DNA of 64,000 nt, from assembly GCA_963650915.1 (NCBI GenBank), contig CAVJMJ010000014.1, forward strand, positions 10,165 through 74,164, written 5' to 3'. Under the pieces are notes generated by a model. The model was given only the letters and a program-made list of their open reading frames with translations, did not search any database and was not told the origin of the DNA. Within the stretch, counting starts at the first letter, position 1; each line of letters opens with the position of its first letter. A program made the position numbers and the translations under genes. Positions 32,121 through 40,773 of this stretch are shown in pieces. Source of the stretch: UBA4636 sp963650915. Its GTDB lineage: Bacteria; Bacillota; Clostridia; Christensenellales; Borkfalkiaceae.

Positions 32121-33593
32121 TTAAACCACAATGTCGTACTTTTTAAGGGAAAGGATTTTTGCCTTACCCGAGACTGCAAAAAAGGAAATACCGTCGCCGT
32201 TGTTTAAGGTATAAACGTTACTCGTCATTACCTTTTCACCGTCGTTTATAAAAACTTCGCAACTACTTACGTCGAGAAAAATTCTAAACGATATTGAGTT
32301 ATCGGTATTTTCTACGTTGACAGATCTTTTGTATGCGTCTTTTTCTTTTTTATCGCAATCGATTTTTACACCGCAATCGCGTCTGTCAAAAACCACTTTT
32401 CCGTTTTGTTTATCGTAATAAACTTGTGCGTAATCGGTTTGACTTTCAAATAATTTTATTCCGACAATATCGGTGTCATCGGTTGAAATTTTAACCGATA
32501 ACTCTATTTTATTGCCGTTTATTCCATTTAATACCGTGTGTTCGCCTATTTCGACGTCGGTATATTCCACTGCGTTTTTTCTGTATTTTTCTATTTCCTT
32601 TATAGGAATTTGTATTAACCTTCCATTTTTAAGGGATAGTCGGCGGGGAAGGGTACAGGCGCCCGCCCAACCGTCTATCGCAGTCGGCATAGACCTACTC
32701 CACGTTTGCATCCAAGCAATCATTATGACTTCGTCACCCCGCAATTTAAGGACTTGAGGAGCGTAAAAATCCAATCCGCCGTCTATTTCGTCCTCGTGTT
32801 TTATTGAAAATTTACCGCTATTTAAATCGAGTTTTCCTACCGAATATATAGAAGAATTTACGTTTTGATACCTGCCGTCCTCCGACACATAACCTTGCGG
32901 ACTTGAAAGTATTACGTCTTCGTCGCCATAGTTAAAGATACACGGACATTCGTAAATCCCGGTCGTGGTTTTATCGTCCTTTCTTACTATTCCGGAAAAG
33001 TCCCAATCGTCTAAATTCGTTGAAGAAAACAACAGAAGTTGCCCCTTTCTATCTTCCGCCATAGAACCGCACAACATGTAATATTTGCCATCTCTTTCAA
33101 AGACGAGAGGATCTCGAAAATCCGCCATTGAACAATCTTTCGGCAATTTACATGACGGTATCACGACGCCCTTTTTGAGGTAATTTTTGCCGTCTAACGA
33201 AACCGCCGACGCTTGAGTTTGTTTTCCCGAACTTACGGCGGTGTAAAAAACGTAATGCTTGCCGTCTTTTTCTATAGCCGAACCCGAAAAACAACCGTCT
33301 TTGTCATAAAAAGTATCTGGTGCAAGTGCCGTGTTTACCCATTCCCACTTGATTAAATCGTCGCTTACGTAATGTCCCCAATGCATAGGTCCCCATTCGG
33401 GTGCATAGGGGTAAAATTGAAAAAACAAATGAAATTTGCCCGCAAAGTAACTAAAACCGTTCGGGTCGTTCATCCATCCAACTGGCGGCATTGCGTGATA
33501 GGTGTGTCTAAATTTCGGCTTTACCGAAGATTGACTTTTATTTATATATTCGTCGGCTTTTTCAACGGAAAAGCAAGTCGATTTTTCGTCCAT
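32121..33593 (-). CDS. scrB: GH32 sucrose-6-phosphate hydrolase / beta-fructosidase
   Basis: 490 residues. The GH32 active-site motifs are all present: WMNDPNGF with the nucleophile Asp (about 39-46), FRDP (about 147-150) with the transition-state stabiliser, and YECP with the acid/base Glu (about 213-216). Length and the SacA-like start (HTYHAMPPVGWMNDPNG in part) favour an intracellular sucrose-6-phosphate hydrolase; there is no signal peptide. A C-terminal beta-sandwich domain ends the protein. No PTS or transporter gene adjoins it. A hairpin and a LacI-like half-palindrome (33628-33667) lie upstream and may regulate it. Confidence 0.92.
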   Translation of the reverse strand: MDEKSTCFSVEKADEYINKSQSSVKPKFRHTYHAMPPVGWMNDPNGFSYFAGKFHLFFQFYPYAPEWGPMHWGHYVSDDLIKWEWVNTALAPDTFYDKDGCFSGSAIEKDGKHYVFYTAVSSGKQTQASAVSLDGKNYLKKGVVIPSCKLPKDCSMADFRDPLVFERDGKYYMLCGSMAEDRKGQLLLFSSTNLDDWDFSGIVRKDDKTTTGIYECPCIFNYGDEDVILSSPQGYVSEDGRYQNVNSSIYSVGKLDLNSGKFSIKHEDEIDGGLDFYAPQVLKLRGDEVIMIAWMQTWSRSMPTAIDGWAGACTLPRRLSLKNGRLIQIPIKEIEKYRKNAVEYTDVEIGEHTVLNGINGNKIELSVKISTDDTDIVGIKLFESQTDYAQVYYDKQNGKVVFDRRDCGVKIDCDKKEKDAYKRSVNVENTDNSISFRIFLDVSSCEVFINDGEKVMTSNVYTLNNGDGISFFAVSGKAKILSLKKYDIVV

Positions 33594-33627
33594 ATTTTTA
33601 CTCCGATTTATAAGTTTATAGTCGCTA

Positions 33628-33653
33628 AAAAAGTGCAGAGCAATGCACTTTTT
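33628..33653 (-). terminator. Hairpin with T run upstream of scrB (possible attenuator)
   Basis: AAAAAGTGCA pairs with TGCACTTTTT around GAGCAA. In the minus-strand direction it lies 35-60 bases before scrB and ends in TTTTTTA. If the scrB transcript starts upstream of it, it would act as an attenuator; otherwise it backs up the tRNA terminator. CTAAACGCTTTTAG at 33654-33667 is an imperfect LacI-type dyad. Confidence 0.5.
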
Positions 33654-33777
33654 CTAAACGCTTTTAGTTCGAATCTCTCTTTTTGTTATCAAGATAAACA
33701 AAAAAAGACGGAAAACAAAAATTAATTTATAATATGATGATATCTAATTATAATGTAAAAGTATTACCTAAACTAAC

Positions 33778-33813
33778 AAAAAAAGACGAAGTTGTTGACT
33801 CCGTCTTTTTTTG
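33778..33813 (-). terminator. Intrinsic terminator of tRNA-Gln
   Basis: AAAAAAGACG and CGTCTTTTTTT arms with an inner AGT/ACT pairing; on the minus strand it begins directly after the tRNA CCA end and finishes in a T run. Confidence 0.8.
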
Positions 33814-33815
33814 TT

Positions 33816-33890
33816 TGGCTGGGGATGAGAGATTCGAACTCCCGGATGACGGAGTCAGAGTCCGTAGCCTTACCGCTTGGCGAATCCCCA
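33816..33890 (-). tRNA. tRNA-Gln (anticodon CUG)
   Basis: The minus strand folds into a full cloverleaf: acceptor TGGGGAT/ATCCCCA, D-arm with AAGCGGTAAGGC, anticodon stem ACGGA/TCCGT with loop CTCTGAC (anticodon CTG), and T-arm GGGAG TTCGAAT CTCTC. The discriminator is G and the CCA end is encoded. U1 and the sequence AAGCGGTAAGG are typical of bacterial tRNA-Gln. It decodes CAG; a UUG-anticodon Gln tRNA must lie elsewhere. Confidence 0.96.
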
Positions 33891-34148
33891 ATATTCGATT
33901 GCAAAGATAAATATAGCAAAAAAGATAAAAAAAGACAAGCAAATTGACGGATAAAAACGATTTTTTCAAAAAATATTACAAAAACGTCCGCCGTTTTCGT
34001 TGCGGTTTATCGGCAATTTATACCTATTTATTTTACGAGTAGTTGCTTTGTTTTAAGCCGTACCGTTTATACTTTGGCTTGGCGATGTGTTTTATGATGG
34101 TAAAAGGTAATAAAAGGGGCTATCGGTACTGCGATACTTGTCTTTTTT

Positions 34149-34188
34149 TTAAAAATGTAGTAATATAAAAAAATGTAGTAATATAAAA
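34149..34188 (+). repeat. 19-bp tandem duplication upstream of the Sfp-type gene
   Basis: AAAAATGTAGTAATATAAA occurs twice in direct succession. It lies in the 5' region of the gene at 34207, and TAATATAAA may supply the -10 box twice. Confidence 0.75.
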
Positions 34189-34206
34189 AATAGAAAGAGG
34201 TAACCT

Positions 34207-34896
34207 ATGCTTAAATACGAGCGCAAAATAAAAATCGAGCCGAATACGGAGGAAAACATTGCAAAAAACGATGCTTTGGAAGTTAAAGGCGAAAAACTTA
34301 CGGAGGGTTTCGTTAAAGTCTATTTTGCAAAAACAGGGGAAGCGGATTTACCGACTTATCCAAAGGAAAGAACTGAAGAAATACTCGGCGTTAAAAGCCA
34401 AAAGGCAAAAATAGAAAAGTCGTCCGACTGGGCACTGCTTGAATTTGCCGTAAAAGACGTTTTCGGTAAAAATTTGACCGATTATTCCTTTAAAAAACAA
34501 AATAACGGCAAATGGGTTTCGGACGGTTTTTATTTTTCGCTCACCCATTCGGATGGTGCCGTCGGGGTTGCTTTATCTAATTTGCCCGTCGGGTTCGATA
34601 TAGAATCCATATCGTCTTTTGAAAAAAAGACGGCTTTAAAAAAGGACGCTTTTTTAAAAAAGATTTGCACGGATAACGAATACGAAAAATACAAAAATGC
34701 CTCTATAGGTCGATTATCGGCAATTTGGACGGCAAAAGAAAGCGTTTTTAAAAGTAGCGACGAAAGTTTTTTCGATTATAAAAAAGCCGATTTAAACTTG
34801 GCAAAAAGCATGATTTTAAATTTATTCGGAAAGGATTATTCGGCTTCGGTTTGCGCTATCGGCGATTACGATACAGAATATTTTATCGTGGAATAA
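34207..34896 (+). CDS. 4'-phosphopantetheinyl transferase, Sfp/AcpT type
   Basis: 229 residues. The family signatures are FSLTHSDGAVGVALS, PVGFDIES (Mg-binding Asp and Glu) and AIWTAKESVFK (W-x-x-KES-x-x-K). It transfers phosphopantetheine from coenzyme A to a serine of acyl or peptidyl carrier proteins. AGAGGTAACCT before the ATG is a clear ribosome binding site. No polyketide, peptide synthetase or fatty-acid gene adjoins it, so the carrier partner is elsewhere. The codons for SIGRLSA resemble a dispersed repeat variant, but these residues also fit the family, so that match may be chance. Confidence 0.87.
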   Translation: MLKYERKIKIEPNTEENIAKNDALEVKGEKLTEGFVKVYFAKTGEADLPTYPKERTEEILGVKSQKAKIEKSSDWALLEFAVKDVFGKNLTDYSFKKQNNGKWVSDGFYFSLTHSDGAVGVALSNLPVGFDIESISSFEKKTALKKDAFLKKICTDNEYEKYKNASIGRLSAIWTAKESVFKSSDESFFDYKKADLNLAKSMILNLFGKDYSASVCAIGDYDTEYFIVE

Positions 34897-35404
34897 AACC
34901 TGTTTTATAGCGGAAAAGCCGTGCTTTACGAAAAACTGGCTTGCAAAGACGAGCAAATAGTTAAATATTGCGCTTAATCGACGGGTTTTTATGACCTCGT
35001 ACTGTTTTAGTAAAGATAAAACCGCACATCCCGCTTGTCCGTGTAAGAGAAAACGTCGGACGAGGCATGTATGGCGTCTGGCGAAACATATAAAGAGACG
35101 CCCGTATTAGCAAAAAGTCCGCCTATAAGCCGATTATCGCCGTATATGTTTTCTTTTTTTGTGCCTTTTACGGAAGTTTTTATCGTGCTTTAACGACCTG
35201 CAAATAACTTTACGTTTGAGATAAGACCGATAATCGAAAACCCTATCGTTACCGAAAACCGATGCTCGAAAATTATGCGGTTTTGGTAAAAAATCGAAGA
35301 GATAAAGGATAGCGTTACCGTTTAGTCGGCAACGCTAACGACGTTTTTATACCAATCAATAGTTACGGTTCGGTTAAAATTATCGGCTGTAACGCTAAAA
35401 TTCG
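34897..35404. other. Intergenic region between the Sfp-type gene and pdxS promoter
   Basis: I see no gene or terminator with confidence; dispersed repeat copy 15 lies at 35112-35139. Confidence 0.45.
35112..35139 (-). repeat. Dispersed 28-bp repeat, copy 15 (TC variant)
   Basis: Minus strand: CGATAATCGGCTTATAG then GCGGACTTTTT, identical over its whole 28 bp to copy 1 at 719-746, 34 kb away. Confidence 0.87.
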
Positions 35405-35433
35405 TTGACCGACTTATAAAATAATGATATAAT
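35405..35433 (+). promoter_or_regulatory. Promoter of pdxST
   Basis: TTGACC (35405-35410) and TATAAT (35428-35433), spacer 17. The resulting 5' leader would be about 230 nt, containing repeated TTAAAACGCCGA words but no riboswitch I recognise. Confidence 0.8.
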
Positions 35434-35673
35434 TACCGCTGTTAGGTAATATAATGTCGTTAAGAAAAACTAATATCGTTAAAAAATCGACGGCAATTAT
35501 TTTCAATGCCGATTAAAACGCCGACTAAAAAACAGTTAAAACGCCGATTGAAAGTTTAAAAACCGTTTAAACCGTAAGCGTTTAAAACCGATTAAAACAT
35601 AGGTGGTTAAAAACCCGACAAAACTACAAAACGACAAAAGCAACGATAAAAAATAATTTACGAGGAACTTATT

Positions 35674-36543
35674 ATGTCTCGTCAGGAAATCAATAGAAAT
35701 TTAGCCCAAATGCTTAAAGGCGGAGTTATAATGGACGTTACCACGCCCGAGCAAGCAAAAATCGCGGAAGCCGCCGGTGCGTGTGCGGTTATGGCGTTAG
35801 AGCGCATTCCCGCCGATATAAGAGCGGCAGGTGGCGTATCGAGGATGTCCGATCCGAAGATGATCAAGGGCATACAACAAGCCGTATCCATTCCCGTTAT
35901 GGCAAAATGCCGTATCGGTCATTTCGTCGAGGCTCAGATTTTGCAAGCCATCGACATAGACTATATCGACGAAAGCGAAGTTTTATCGCCCGCCGATAAC
36001 GTTTATCATATCGACAAGACTAAATTCGACGTTCCCTTCGTATGCGGTGCAAAAGACCTCGGCGAGGCTTTAAGAAGGATTTCCGAAGGTGCTTCCATGA
36101 TAAGAACCAAGGGCGAACCGGGAACGGGCGACGTCGTCCAAGCGGTAACCCATATGCGTCTTATGCAGTCGCAGATAAGAAAAATCGCCTCGATGAGCGA
36201 AGACGAACTTTACGAAGAAGCAAAAAATCTTCGTGTGTCGTATGAACTCGTAAAATACGTTCACGACAACAAAAAACTTCCCGTGGTCAACTTTGCGGCA
36301 GGCGGAGTCGCCACGCCCGCAGACGCCGCGCTTATGATGCAACTCGGTGCGGAAGGCGTTTTCGTGGGGAGCGGTATTTTTAAGTCGGGCAATCCCGAAA
36401 AGCGTGCACGTGCAATCGTCAAGGCGGTAACAAACTACGACGATCCTAAAATTCTTGCGGAAATTTCCGAAGATTTAGGAGAAGCAATGGTCGGCATAAA
36501 CGAACAGGAAATAGCACTTTTAATGGCAGAAAGAGGCAAGTAA
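35674..36543 (+). CDS. pdxS: Pyridoxal 5'-phosphate synthase subunit PdxS
   Basis: 289 residues. PdxS condenses ribose 5-phosphate, glyceraldehyde 3-phosphate and ammonia into pyridoxal phosphate. It is a (beta/alpha)8 barrel; the two active-site lysines lie in VMAKCRIGHF and in the RTKGEPGTGD loop, and the phosphate site includes AAGGVATPADAALMM and GVFVGSGIF. ACGAGG lies nine bases before the ATG. It forms a dodecamer decorated by PdxT, encoded one base downstream. Confidence 0.96.
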   Translation: MSRQEINRNLAQMLKGGVIMDVTTPEQAKIAEAAGACAVMALERIPADIRAAGGVSRMSDPKMIKGIQQAVSIPVMAKCRIGHFVEAQILQAIDIDYIDESEVLSPADNVYHIDKTKFDVPFVCGAKDLGEALRRISEGASMIRTKGEPGTGDVVQAVTHMRLMQSQIRKIASMSEDELYEEAKNLRVSYELVKYVHDNKKLPVVNFAAGGVATPADAALMMQLGAEGVFVGSGIFKSGNPEKRARAIVKAVTNYDDPKILAEISEDLGEAMVGINEQEIALLMAERGK

Positions 36544-36544
36544 T

Positions 36545-37129
36545 TTGAAAATAGGAGTTCTCGCCCTTCAGGGCGCATTTTACGAACACGAAAAATGCAT
36601 GGAAAGGCTCGGTGCCACAACTGTGGAAATTCGTCGTTTGTCACAATTTACAGATGATTTGGACGGTTTGATTTTGCCCGGCGGAGAGTCGACCGTAATG
36701 GGTAAACTTCTTTTGGAAGAGGAGCTTAAGGAACCCGTAAAAAAGGCAATAGAAAAGGGGCTTCCCGTTTTCGGCACTTGTGCGGGTATGATACTTCTCG
36801 CAAAAAAAATTTCGGGCGACGATACGGTTCATCTCGGCGTGTTGGATGCCGTTGTAAAGCGTAACGCTTACGGAAGGCAACTTGCTTCTTTTCAGACGGT
36901 TGCCGATTTTAAAGGGGTAGGAAAGATTCCTATGACCTTTATCCGCGCGCCGTACTTTGAAAGCGTAGGTGACGGCGTCGAGGTTTTATCCGTCGTTGAC
37001 GGCAATATCGTTGCCGTGCGTCAAAACAATATTTTGGCAACGGCGTTTCACCCGGAACTAACTGGCGACTTACGCGTTCACGAGTATTTTTTTGATATGG
37101 TAAAGTCGAGTGACTTTAAAAACAAATAA
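36545..37129 (+). CDS. pdxT: Pyridoxal 5'-phosphate synthase glutaminase subunit PdxT
   Basis: 194 residues starting at a TTG codon (KIGVLALQGAFYEHEK); no ATG is available and GAGG in the end of pdxS is well placed. It is a class I glutaminase that supplies ammonia to PdxS: LPGGEST is the oxyanion region, GTCAGMILLA holds the nucleophile Cys, and FHPEL gives the catalytic His and Glu. A terminator follows at 37128-37152. Confidence 0.95.
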   Translation: MKIGVLALQGAFYEHEKCMERLGATTVEIRRLSQFTDDLDGLILPGGESTVMGKLLLEEELKEPVKKAIEKGLPVFGTCAGMILLAKKISGDDTVHLGVLDAVVKRNAYGRQLASFQTVADFKGVGKIPMTFIRAPYFESVGDGVEVLSVVDGNIVAVRQNNILATAFHPELTGDLRVHEYFFDMVKSSDFKNK

Positions 37130-37152
37130 AAGGGCGATAAAAAGCCCTTTTT
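37128..37152 (+). terminator. Intrinsic terminator of pdxST
   Basis: AAAAGGGC pairs with GCCCTTTT around GATAAAAA and is followed by T residues; it overlaps the pdxT stop codon. Confidence 0.85.
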
Positions 37153-37185
37153 AAAAGCCCGATACGCGCGACATAATTATATATA

Positions 37186-37250
37186 ATATGGCTTGAATAG
37201 GACTTGATAGGGCTTGATAGGGCTTGAATAGGTTTAAATAGGGTTTGAAA
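37186..37250 (+). repeat. 11-12-bp tandem repeat, GGCTTGATAG type
   Basis: GGCTTGAATAGGACTTGATA, GGGCTTGATA (twice) and GGGCTTGAATAGG recur in succession, followed by diverged GTTTAAATAGG and GTTTGAAATTG. Gene-free. Confidence 0.7.
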
Positions 37251-37376
37251 TTGCCCTTTAAGGTGTCTTTTGGTTGCGACCATAAGGCAAAAAACGATGG
37301 TTTGGACGAAAAACAAACTTTTTTATACAATTTTTCAAAATCGTTGAATTATTTTTGAAAAATCGCGAAAAAACGT

Positions 37377-37405
37377 TTGACAATAATCGGCGTATATTGT
37401 ATTAT
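37377..37405 (+). promoter_or_regulatory. Main promoter of the S10-spc-alpha ribosomal operon
   Basis: TTGACA (37377-37382) and TATTAT (37400-37405), spacer 17. It is the only strong promoter before rpsJ, and a structured leader follows. Confidence 0.88.
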
Positions 37406-37411
37406 TGATAC

Positions 37412-37582
37412 GCTGTGTAAAAAGGGTTGAGGTGAAAAGTTACTTTAAACCCCGCAAGTGAGCCATGCTCAAACTACCGGGAAGATAATTTTCACTGACA
37501 AATGTGGGGGATTTACCCCTGCGACTAACCGAGCCCTACGGTGTTACGTCATCTGCAATAAACACGGCGCAGATGATTTTTT
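37412..37582 (+). ncRNA. Structured leader RNA of the ribosomal operon, ending in a terminator
   Basis: The transcript from the 37377 promoter can fold into an AGGGT/GCCCT closing stem (37422 with 37533), a GTGAAAA/TTTTCAC stem enclosing CCCCG/CGGG and TGAGC CAT GCTCA, and a GGGG ATTTA CCCC hairpin. It ends in TCATCTGC (37549-37556) / GCAGATGA (37569-37576) plus TTTTTT. That terminator lies 142 bp before rpsJ, so the operon is either attenuated or the RNA is an independent product. I cannot match it to a known ribosomal-protein leader, T-box, 6S or riboswitch family. Confidence 0.6.
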
Positions 37583-37724
37583 ATTGCCCGACGGTTCGAT
37601 ACACACGGCAAAGTTGTTAAAAAGGTTTTCTTGAACAAACACACAGCAATTATAAGAAGACCGAGGCAAAAAGTCCTAAATTGCCGCAACTTAAAAAGTT
37701 AGTATAAAACGGAGGAATTTTTCA

Positions 37725-38024
37725 ATGGCAGGACAGAAAATCAGAATCAAATTATCGGCTTACGACCACAACATGGTTGACCAAGCTACGGCACGCATCG
37801 TCGAAACGATGAAGAAAGCGGGCGCTAAAATAAGCGGTCCCATTCCTCTTCCCACCGAAAAGGAAATCGTAACCATCTTGCGCTCCCCGCATAAGTACAA
37901 AGACAGTCGTGAACAGTTCGAATTAAGAACTCACAAACGTCTTATCGACATTTACTCCACCAACGCTAAAATTTTGGACAGCATCCATCTTCCCGCAGGC
38001 GTGGACGTAAAGATTAAATTGTAA
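37725..38024 (+). CDS. rpsJ: 30S ribosomal protein S10 (uS10)
   Basis: 99 residues, normal length. KIRIKLSAYDHNMVDQA opens the protein and SGPIPLPTEKEIVTILRSPH forms the long extended loop that reaches into the head of the 30S subunit. S10 also acts as NusE, pairing with NusB in antitermination. AACGGAGG precedes the ATG. It is the first gene of the operon; tuf and fusA, which precede it in many bacteria, are absent and pdxT lies upstream instead. Confidence 0.98.
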   Translation: MAGQKIRIKLSAYDHNMVDQATARIVETMKKAGAKISGPIPLPTEKEIVTILRSPHKYKDSREQFELRTHKRLIDIYSTNAKILDSIHLPAGVDVKIKL

Positions 38025-38060
38025 TCGTTTTTTGAAAATATACGGAGGTGAACTTTATCG

Positions 38061-38693
38061 ATGAATAAAGCAATCATTGGAAGAAAATTAGGTATGACGC
38101 AGATCTTTTCCGCTGACGGAAAAGTAATCCCCGTTACCGTAATCGAGGCAGGTCCCTGCCCGATAGTTCAAGTCAAAACGGTTGACCGCGACGGTTATTC
38201 CGCAGTTAAGTTGGGCTTTTGCAAGGTTTCCGAAAAGGAAATAAACAAACCTAACCTCGGTCAGTTTAAGAAAGCGGGTTTGGAACCTCACAAATATCTT
38301 AAAGAATTCCGTCTTGACAACGCCGAAACTTACGAAGTAGGCAAAGTAATCGCATGCGACACTTTCGCACAAGGCGACAAGGTTGACGTCGTCGGCATCA
38401 CGAAAGGTCACGGCTTTACGGGCGTAATCAAAAGATGGAACCAACACAGACTTAAAGAAACGCACGGCGTAGGCCCCGTTCACAGAGAAGTCGGTTCTAT
38501 GGGTTCCATAAGCGATCCGTCGAGAGTATTTAAAAACAAACACTTAGCAGGTCAATACGGTGTCGAACAAGTTACCGTTCAAAACCTCGAAGTAGTTAAA
38601 GTAGACGTTCAAAGAAACGCTATATTGGTACGCGGTGCAGTTCCAGGTCCTAAGGGCGGAATCGTTACCATTAAAAACAGCGTTAAAGCATAA
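38061..38693 (+). CDS. rplC: 50S ribosomal protein L3 (uL3)
   Basis: 210 residues. NKAIIGRKLGMTQIF at the N-terminus and GITKGHGFTGVIKRWNQHRL in the loop approaching the peptidyl transferase centre identify it; the Gln in WNQHR corresponds to the PrmB methylation site. L3 is an early assembly protein that initiates 50S formation. GGAGGTGA lies well before the ATG. Confidence 0.98.
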   Translation: MNKAIIGRKLGMTQIFSADGKVIPVTVIEAGPCPIVQVKTVDRDGYSAVKLGFCKVSEKEINKPNLGQFKKAGLEPHKYLKEFRLDNAETYEVGKVIACDTFAQGDKVDVVGITKGHGFTGVIKRWNQHRLKETHGVGPVHREVGSMGSISDPSRVFKNKHLAGQYGVEQVTVQNLEVVKVDVQRNAILVRGAVPGPKGGIVTIKNSVKA

Positions 38694-38707
38694 GGAGGGT
38701 CCGAATA

Positions 38708-39334
38708 ATGCCAAGCGTAAAATTATATAATATGAATGCTCAGGAAAAAGGCGTTGTCGAACTTGACGAAAACCTTTTCTGCATCGAATACAACGAACCG
38801 TTGATTCATCAAGCGGTCGTAACCAGATTAGCAAACGAAAGACAGGGTACGAAGAGTGCTTTAACGAGAACCGAAGTCAGAGGCGGCGGTAAAAAGCCTT
38901 ATCGTCAGAAGGGCACGGGTAACGCTCGTCAAGGTTCTACGAGGGCTCCTCAATGGATTAAGGGCGGTGTCGTATTTGCTCCAAAGTCCAGAGACTTCAG
39001 AAAGAAGATGAACATTTGCGCAAAGAGAATCGCTTTATTCTCGGCGCTTTCCAAAAAACTTGCCGATAACGAGTTTTACGTAATCGACGAAGTAGCGGTA
39101 GCAAACGGAAAGACCAAAGAAATGGTTGCGTTCATGAACGCTTTCAAATTTGAAAAATCCGTACTTATCGTTATGTGCAACAACGACGAAAAAGTCATCA
39201 GGGCTACGAGAAACCTTAAAAATCTTCAAACCCTTCCCGTTGAACAACTCAACACTTACGACGTCGTTAAAAACAGCGTGATCGTTCTCGCAAAGGGCTC
39301 TGTTGAAAAATTACAGGAGGTTTACGGAGAATAA
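38708..39334 (+). CDS. rplD: 50S ribosomal protein L4 (uL4)
   Basis: 208 residues. The long loop RTEVRGGGKKPYRQKGTGNARQGS (key part GGGKKPYRQKGTGNAR) lines the polypeptide exit tunnel, where macrolide-resistance mutations arise. In Proteobacteria L4 autoregulates the S10 operon; whether that holds with the leader RNA here is unknown. The stop overlaps the rplW start by one base (TAATG). Confidence 0.98.
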   Translation: MPSVKLYNMNAQEKGVVELDENLFCIEYNEPLIHQAVVTRLANERQGTKSALTRTEVRGGGKKPYRQKGTGNARQGSTRAPQWIKGGVVFAPKSRDFRKKMNICAKRIALFSALSKKLADNEFYVIDEVAVANGKTKEMVAFMNAFKFEKSVLIVMCNNDEKVIRATRNLKNLQTLPVEQLNTYDVVKNSVIVLAKGSVEKLQEVYGE

Positions 39335-39624
39335 TGGAAGCAAGAGATATCATTATAAAACCTGTTCTCACCGAAAAAACTTACGGTTCCATCGAGAACA
39401 AAAGATACACTTTCGTCGTTAATAAAAAGGCAAACAAGACGCAAATCAAGTATGCCGTCGAAGAACTTTTCGGCGTAAAGGTAGAAAAAGTAAACACTGC
39501 GAACTGCCGCGGTAAACTTAAGAGAATGGGTAGAAACCAAGGTTATACTCCCTCTTATAAGAAGGCAGTCGTTAAATTAACCGAAGCGAGCAAGGACATC
39601 GAGTTCTTCAAGTCGCTCTCTTAA
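39334..39624 (+). CDS. rplW: 50S ribosomal protein L23 (uL23)
   Basis: 96 residues. DIIIKPVLTEKTY and YTFVVNKKANKTQIKYAVEELFGVKV are typical. L23 sits at the tunnel exit and is the docking site for trigger factor and the signal recognition particle. GGAGG of its RBS lies inside rplD. Confidence 0.98.
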   Translation: MEARDIIIKPVLTEKTYGSIENKRYTFVVNKKANKTQIKYAVEELFGVKVEKVNTANCRGKLKRMGRNQGYTPSYKKAVVKLTEASKDIEFFKSLS

Positions 39625-39642
39625 TAGCGGAGGAATTGAAAA

Positions 39643-40470
39643 ATGGGTATTAAAAGATATAAACCTACAACGCCTGCTCGTCGTTTCATGTCGGTAAGTA
39701 CTTACGAAGAAATTACCACGACTACCCCGGAGAGATCTTTACTCGAAGATCAACGTCATACGGGCGGAAGAAACGCACAAGGTAAGATTACCGTTCGTCA
39801 TCACGGCGGCGGAAACAGAAGAAAATACCGTATCATAGACTTCAAGAGAAATAAAGACGGAATCGAAGCGATCGTTAAAACCATCGAATACGATCCCAAC
39901 AGAAGCGCGAACATCGCACTTTTGTGTTATGCCGACGGCGAAAAGAGATACATCATCGCTCCTTACGGTCTTAACGTCGGTGACAAGCTTTTAAGCGGTG
40001 ACACCGCCGATATCAAAGTCGGTAACTGCTTAAAGTTGGCTTTAATTCCCGTAGGTACTATGGTTCACAATATCGAGCTTCAACCCGGTAAGGGCGGACA
40101 ACTTGCCCGTGCTGCCGGTATGGCTGCTCAACTTATGGCTAAAGACGAAAAACTCGCTACCTTAAAGATGCCCAGCGGTGAAATGAGATACGTTCAGTTA
40201 AACTGCAAGGCGACCATCGGTCAGGTAGGTAACCTCGATCACGAAATCATTCGTATCGGTAAAGCGGGTAAAGTTCGTCACATGGGTATTCGTCCTACCG
40301 TCCGCGGTTCGGTTATGAACCCCTGCGATCACCCCCACGGCGGTGGTGAAGGTAAGTCACCCGTCGGTCGTCCCGGTCCTCAAACACCTTGGGGCAAACC
40401 GGCACTCGGCTATAAGACCAGAAAGAAAAAGAATAAGACCGACAAGTTTATTCTTAAACGCGTTAACTAA
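39643..40470 (+). CDS. rplB: 50S ribosomal protein L2 (uL2)
   Basis: 275 residues. GIKRYKPTTPARRFM opens it and NPCDHPHGGGEGKSP-VGRP near the C-terminus carries the conserved His needed for peptidyl transfer. L2 bridges the subunits and binds 23S rRNA domain IV. RBS GGAGG is nine bases before the ATG. Confidence 0.98.
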   Translation: MGIKRYKPTTPARRFMSVSTYEEITTTTPERSLLEDQRHTGGRNAQGKITVRHHGGGNRRKYRIIDFKRNKDGIEAIVKTIEYDPNRSANIALLCYADGEKRYIIAPYGLNVGDKLLSGDTADIKVGNCLKLALIPVGTMVHNIELQPGKGGQLARAAGMAAQLMAKDEKLATLKMPSGEMRYVQLNCKATIGQVGNLDHEIIRIGKAGKVRHMGIRPTVRGSVMNPCDHPHGGGEGKSPVGRPGPQTPWGKPALGYKTRKKKNKTDKFILKRVN

Positions 40471-40481
40471 GGAGATCTGAA

Positions 40482-40760
40482 ATGAGTAGAAGTGTAAAGA
40501 AAGGACCTTACGTGCAACCTAAATTGCTTGCAAGAGTAGAGGCTTTAAACGCAGAAAATAAAAAGACCGTATTAAAAACCTGGTCGAGATCTTCCACCAT
40601 ATTCCCGCAAATGGTTGGTCACACTATCGCCGTTCACGACGGCAGAAAGCACGTTCCCGTATACGTTACCGAAGACATGGTCGGTTGCAAACTCGGTGAG
40701 TTTGCTCCTACCAGAACGTTTAAAGGTCACGCGGGTGCCAAGACTACCGGTGCGAAGTAA
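40482..40760 (+). CDS. rpsS: 30S ribosomal protein S19 (uS19)
   Basis: 92 residues. SRSVKKGPYVQPKLL and VGHTIAVHDGRKHVPVYV are diagnostic. S19 lies in the 30S head with S13 and contacts the A-site region. Standard RBS AAGGAG. Confidence 0.98.
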   Translation: MSRSVKKGPYVQPKLLARVEALNAENKKTVLKTWSRSSTIFPQMVGHTIAVHDGRKHVPVYVTEDMVGCKLGEFAPTRTFKGHAGAKTTGAK

Positions 40761-40773
40761 GGAGTAGATAACT

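Noticed and set aside
34693..34719. Further copy of the 28-bp repeat in the Sfp-type gene
   Set aside because: The match (CGATAATCGACCTATAG) is good, but the encoded RLSAIWTAKES segment is conserved in the protein family, so ancestry by chance cannot be excluded; not counted.
36545..36545. Frameshifted or truncated pdxT start
   Set aside because: No ATG is present, but the TTG with a GAGG site one base after pdxS gives a full-length, conserved N-terminus.
37412..37582. 6S RNA, SRP RNA or T-box leader
   Set aside because: No T-box GGTGG motif, no SRP GGAAGCAGC-type loop and no long central-bubble hairpin of 6S RNA could be found.
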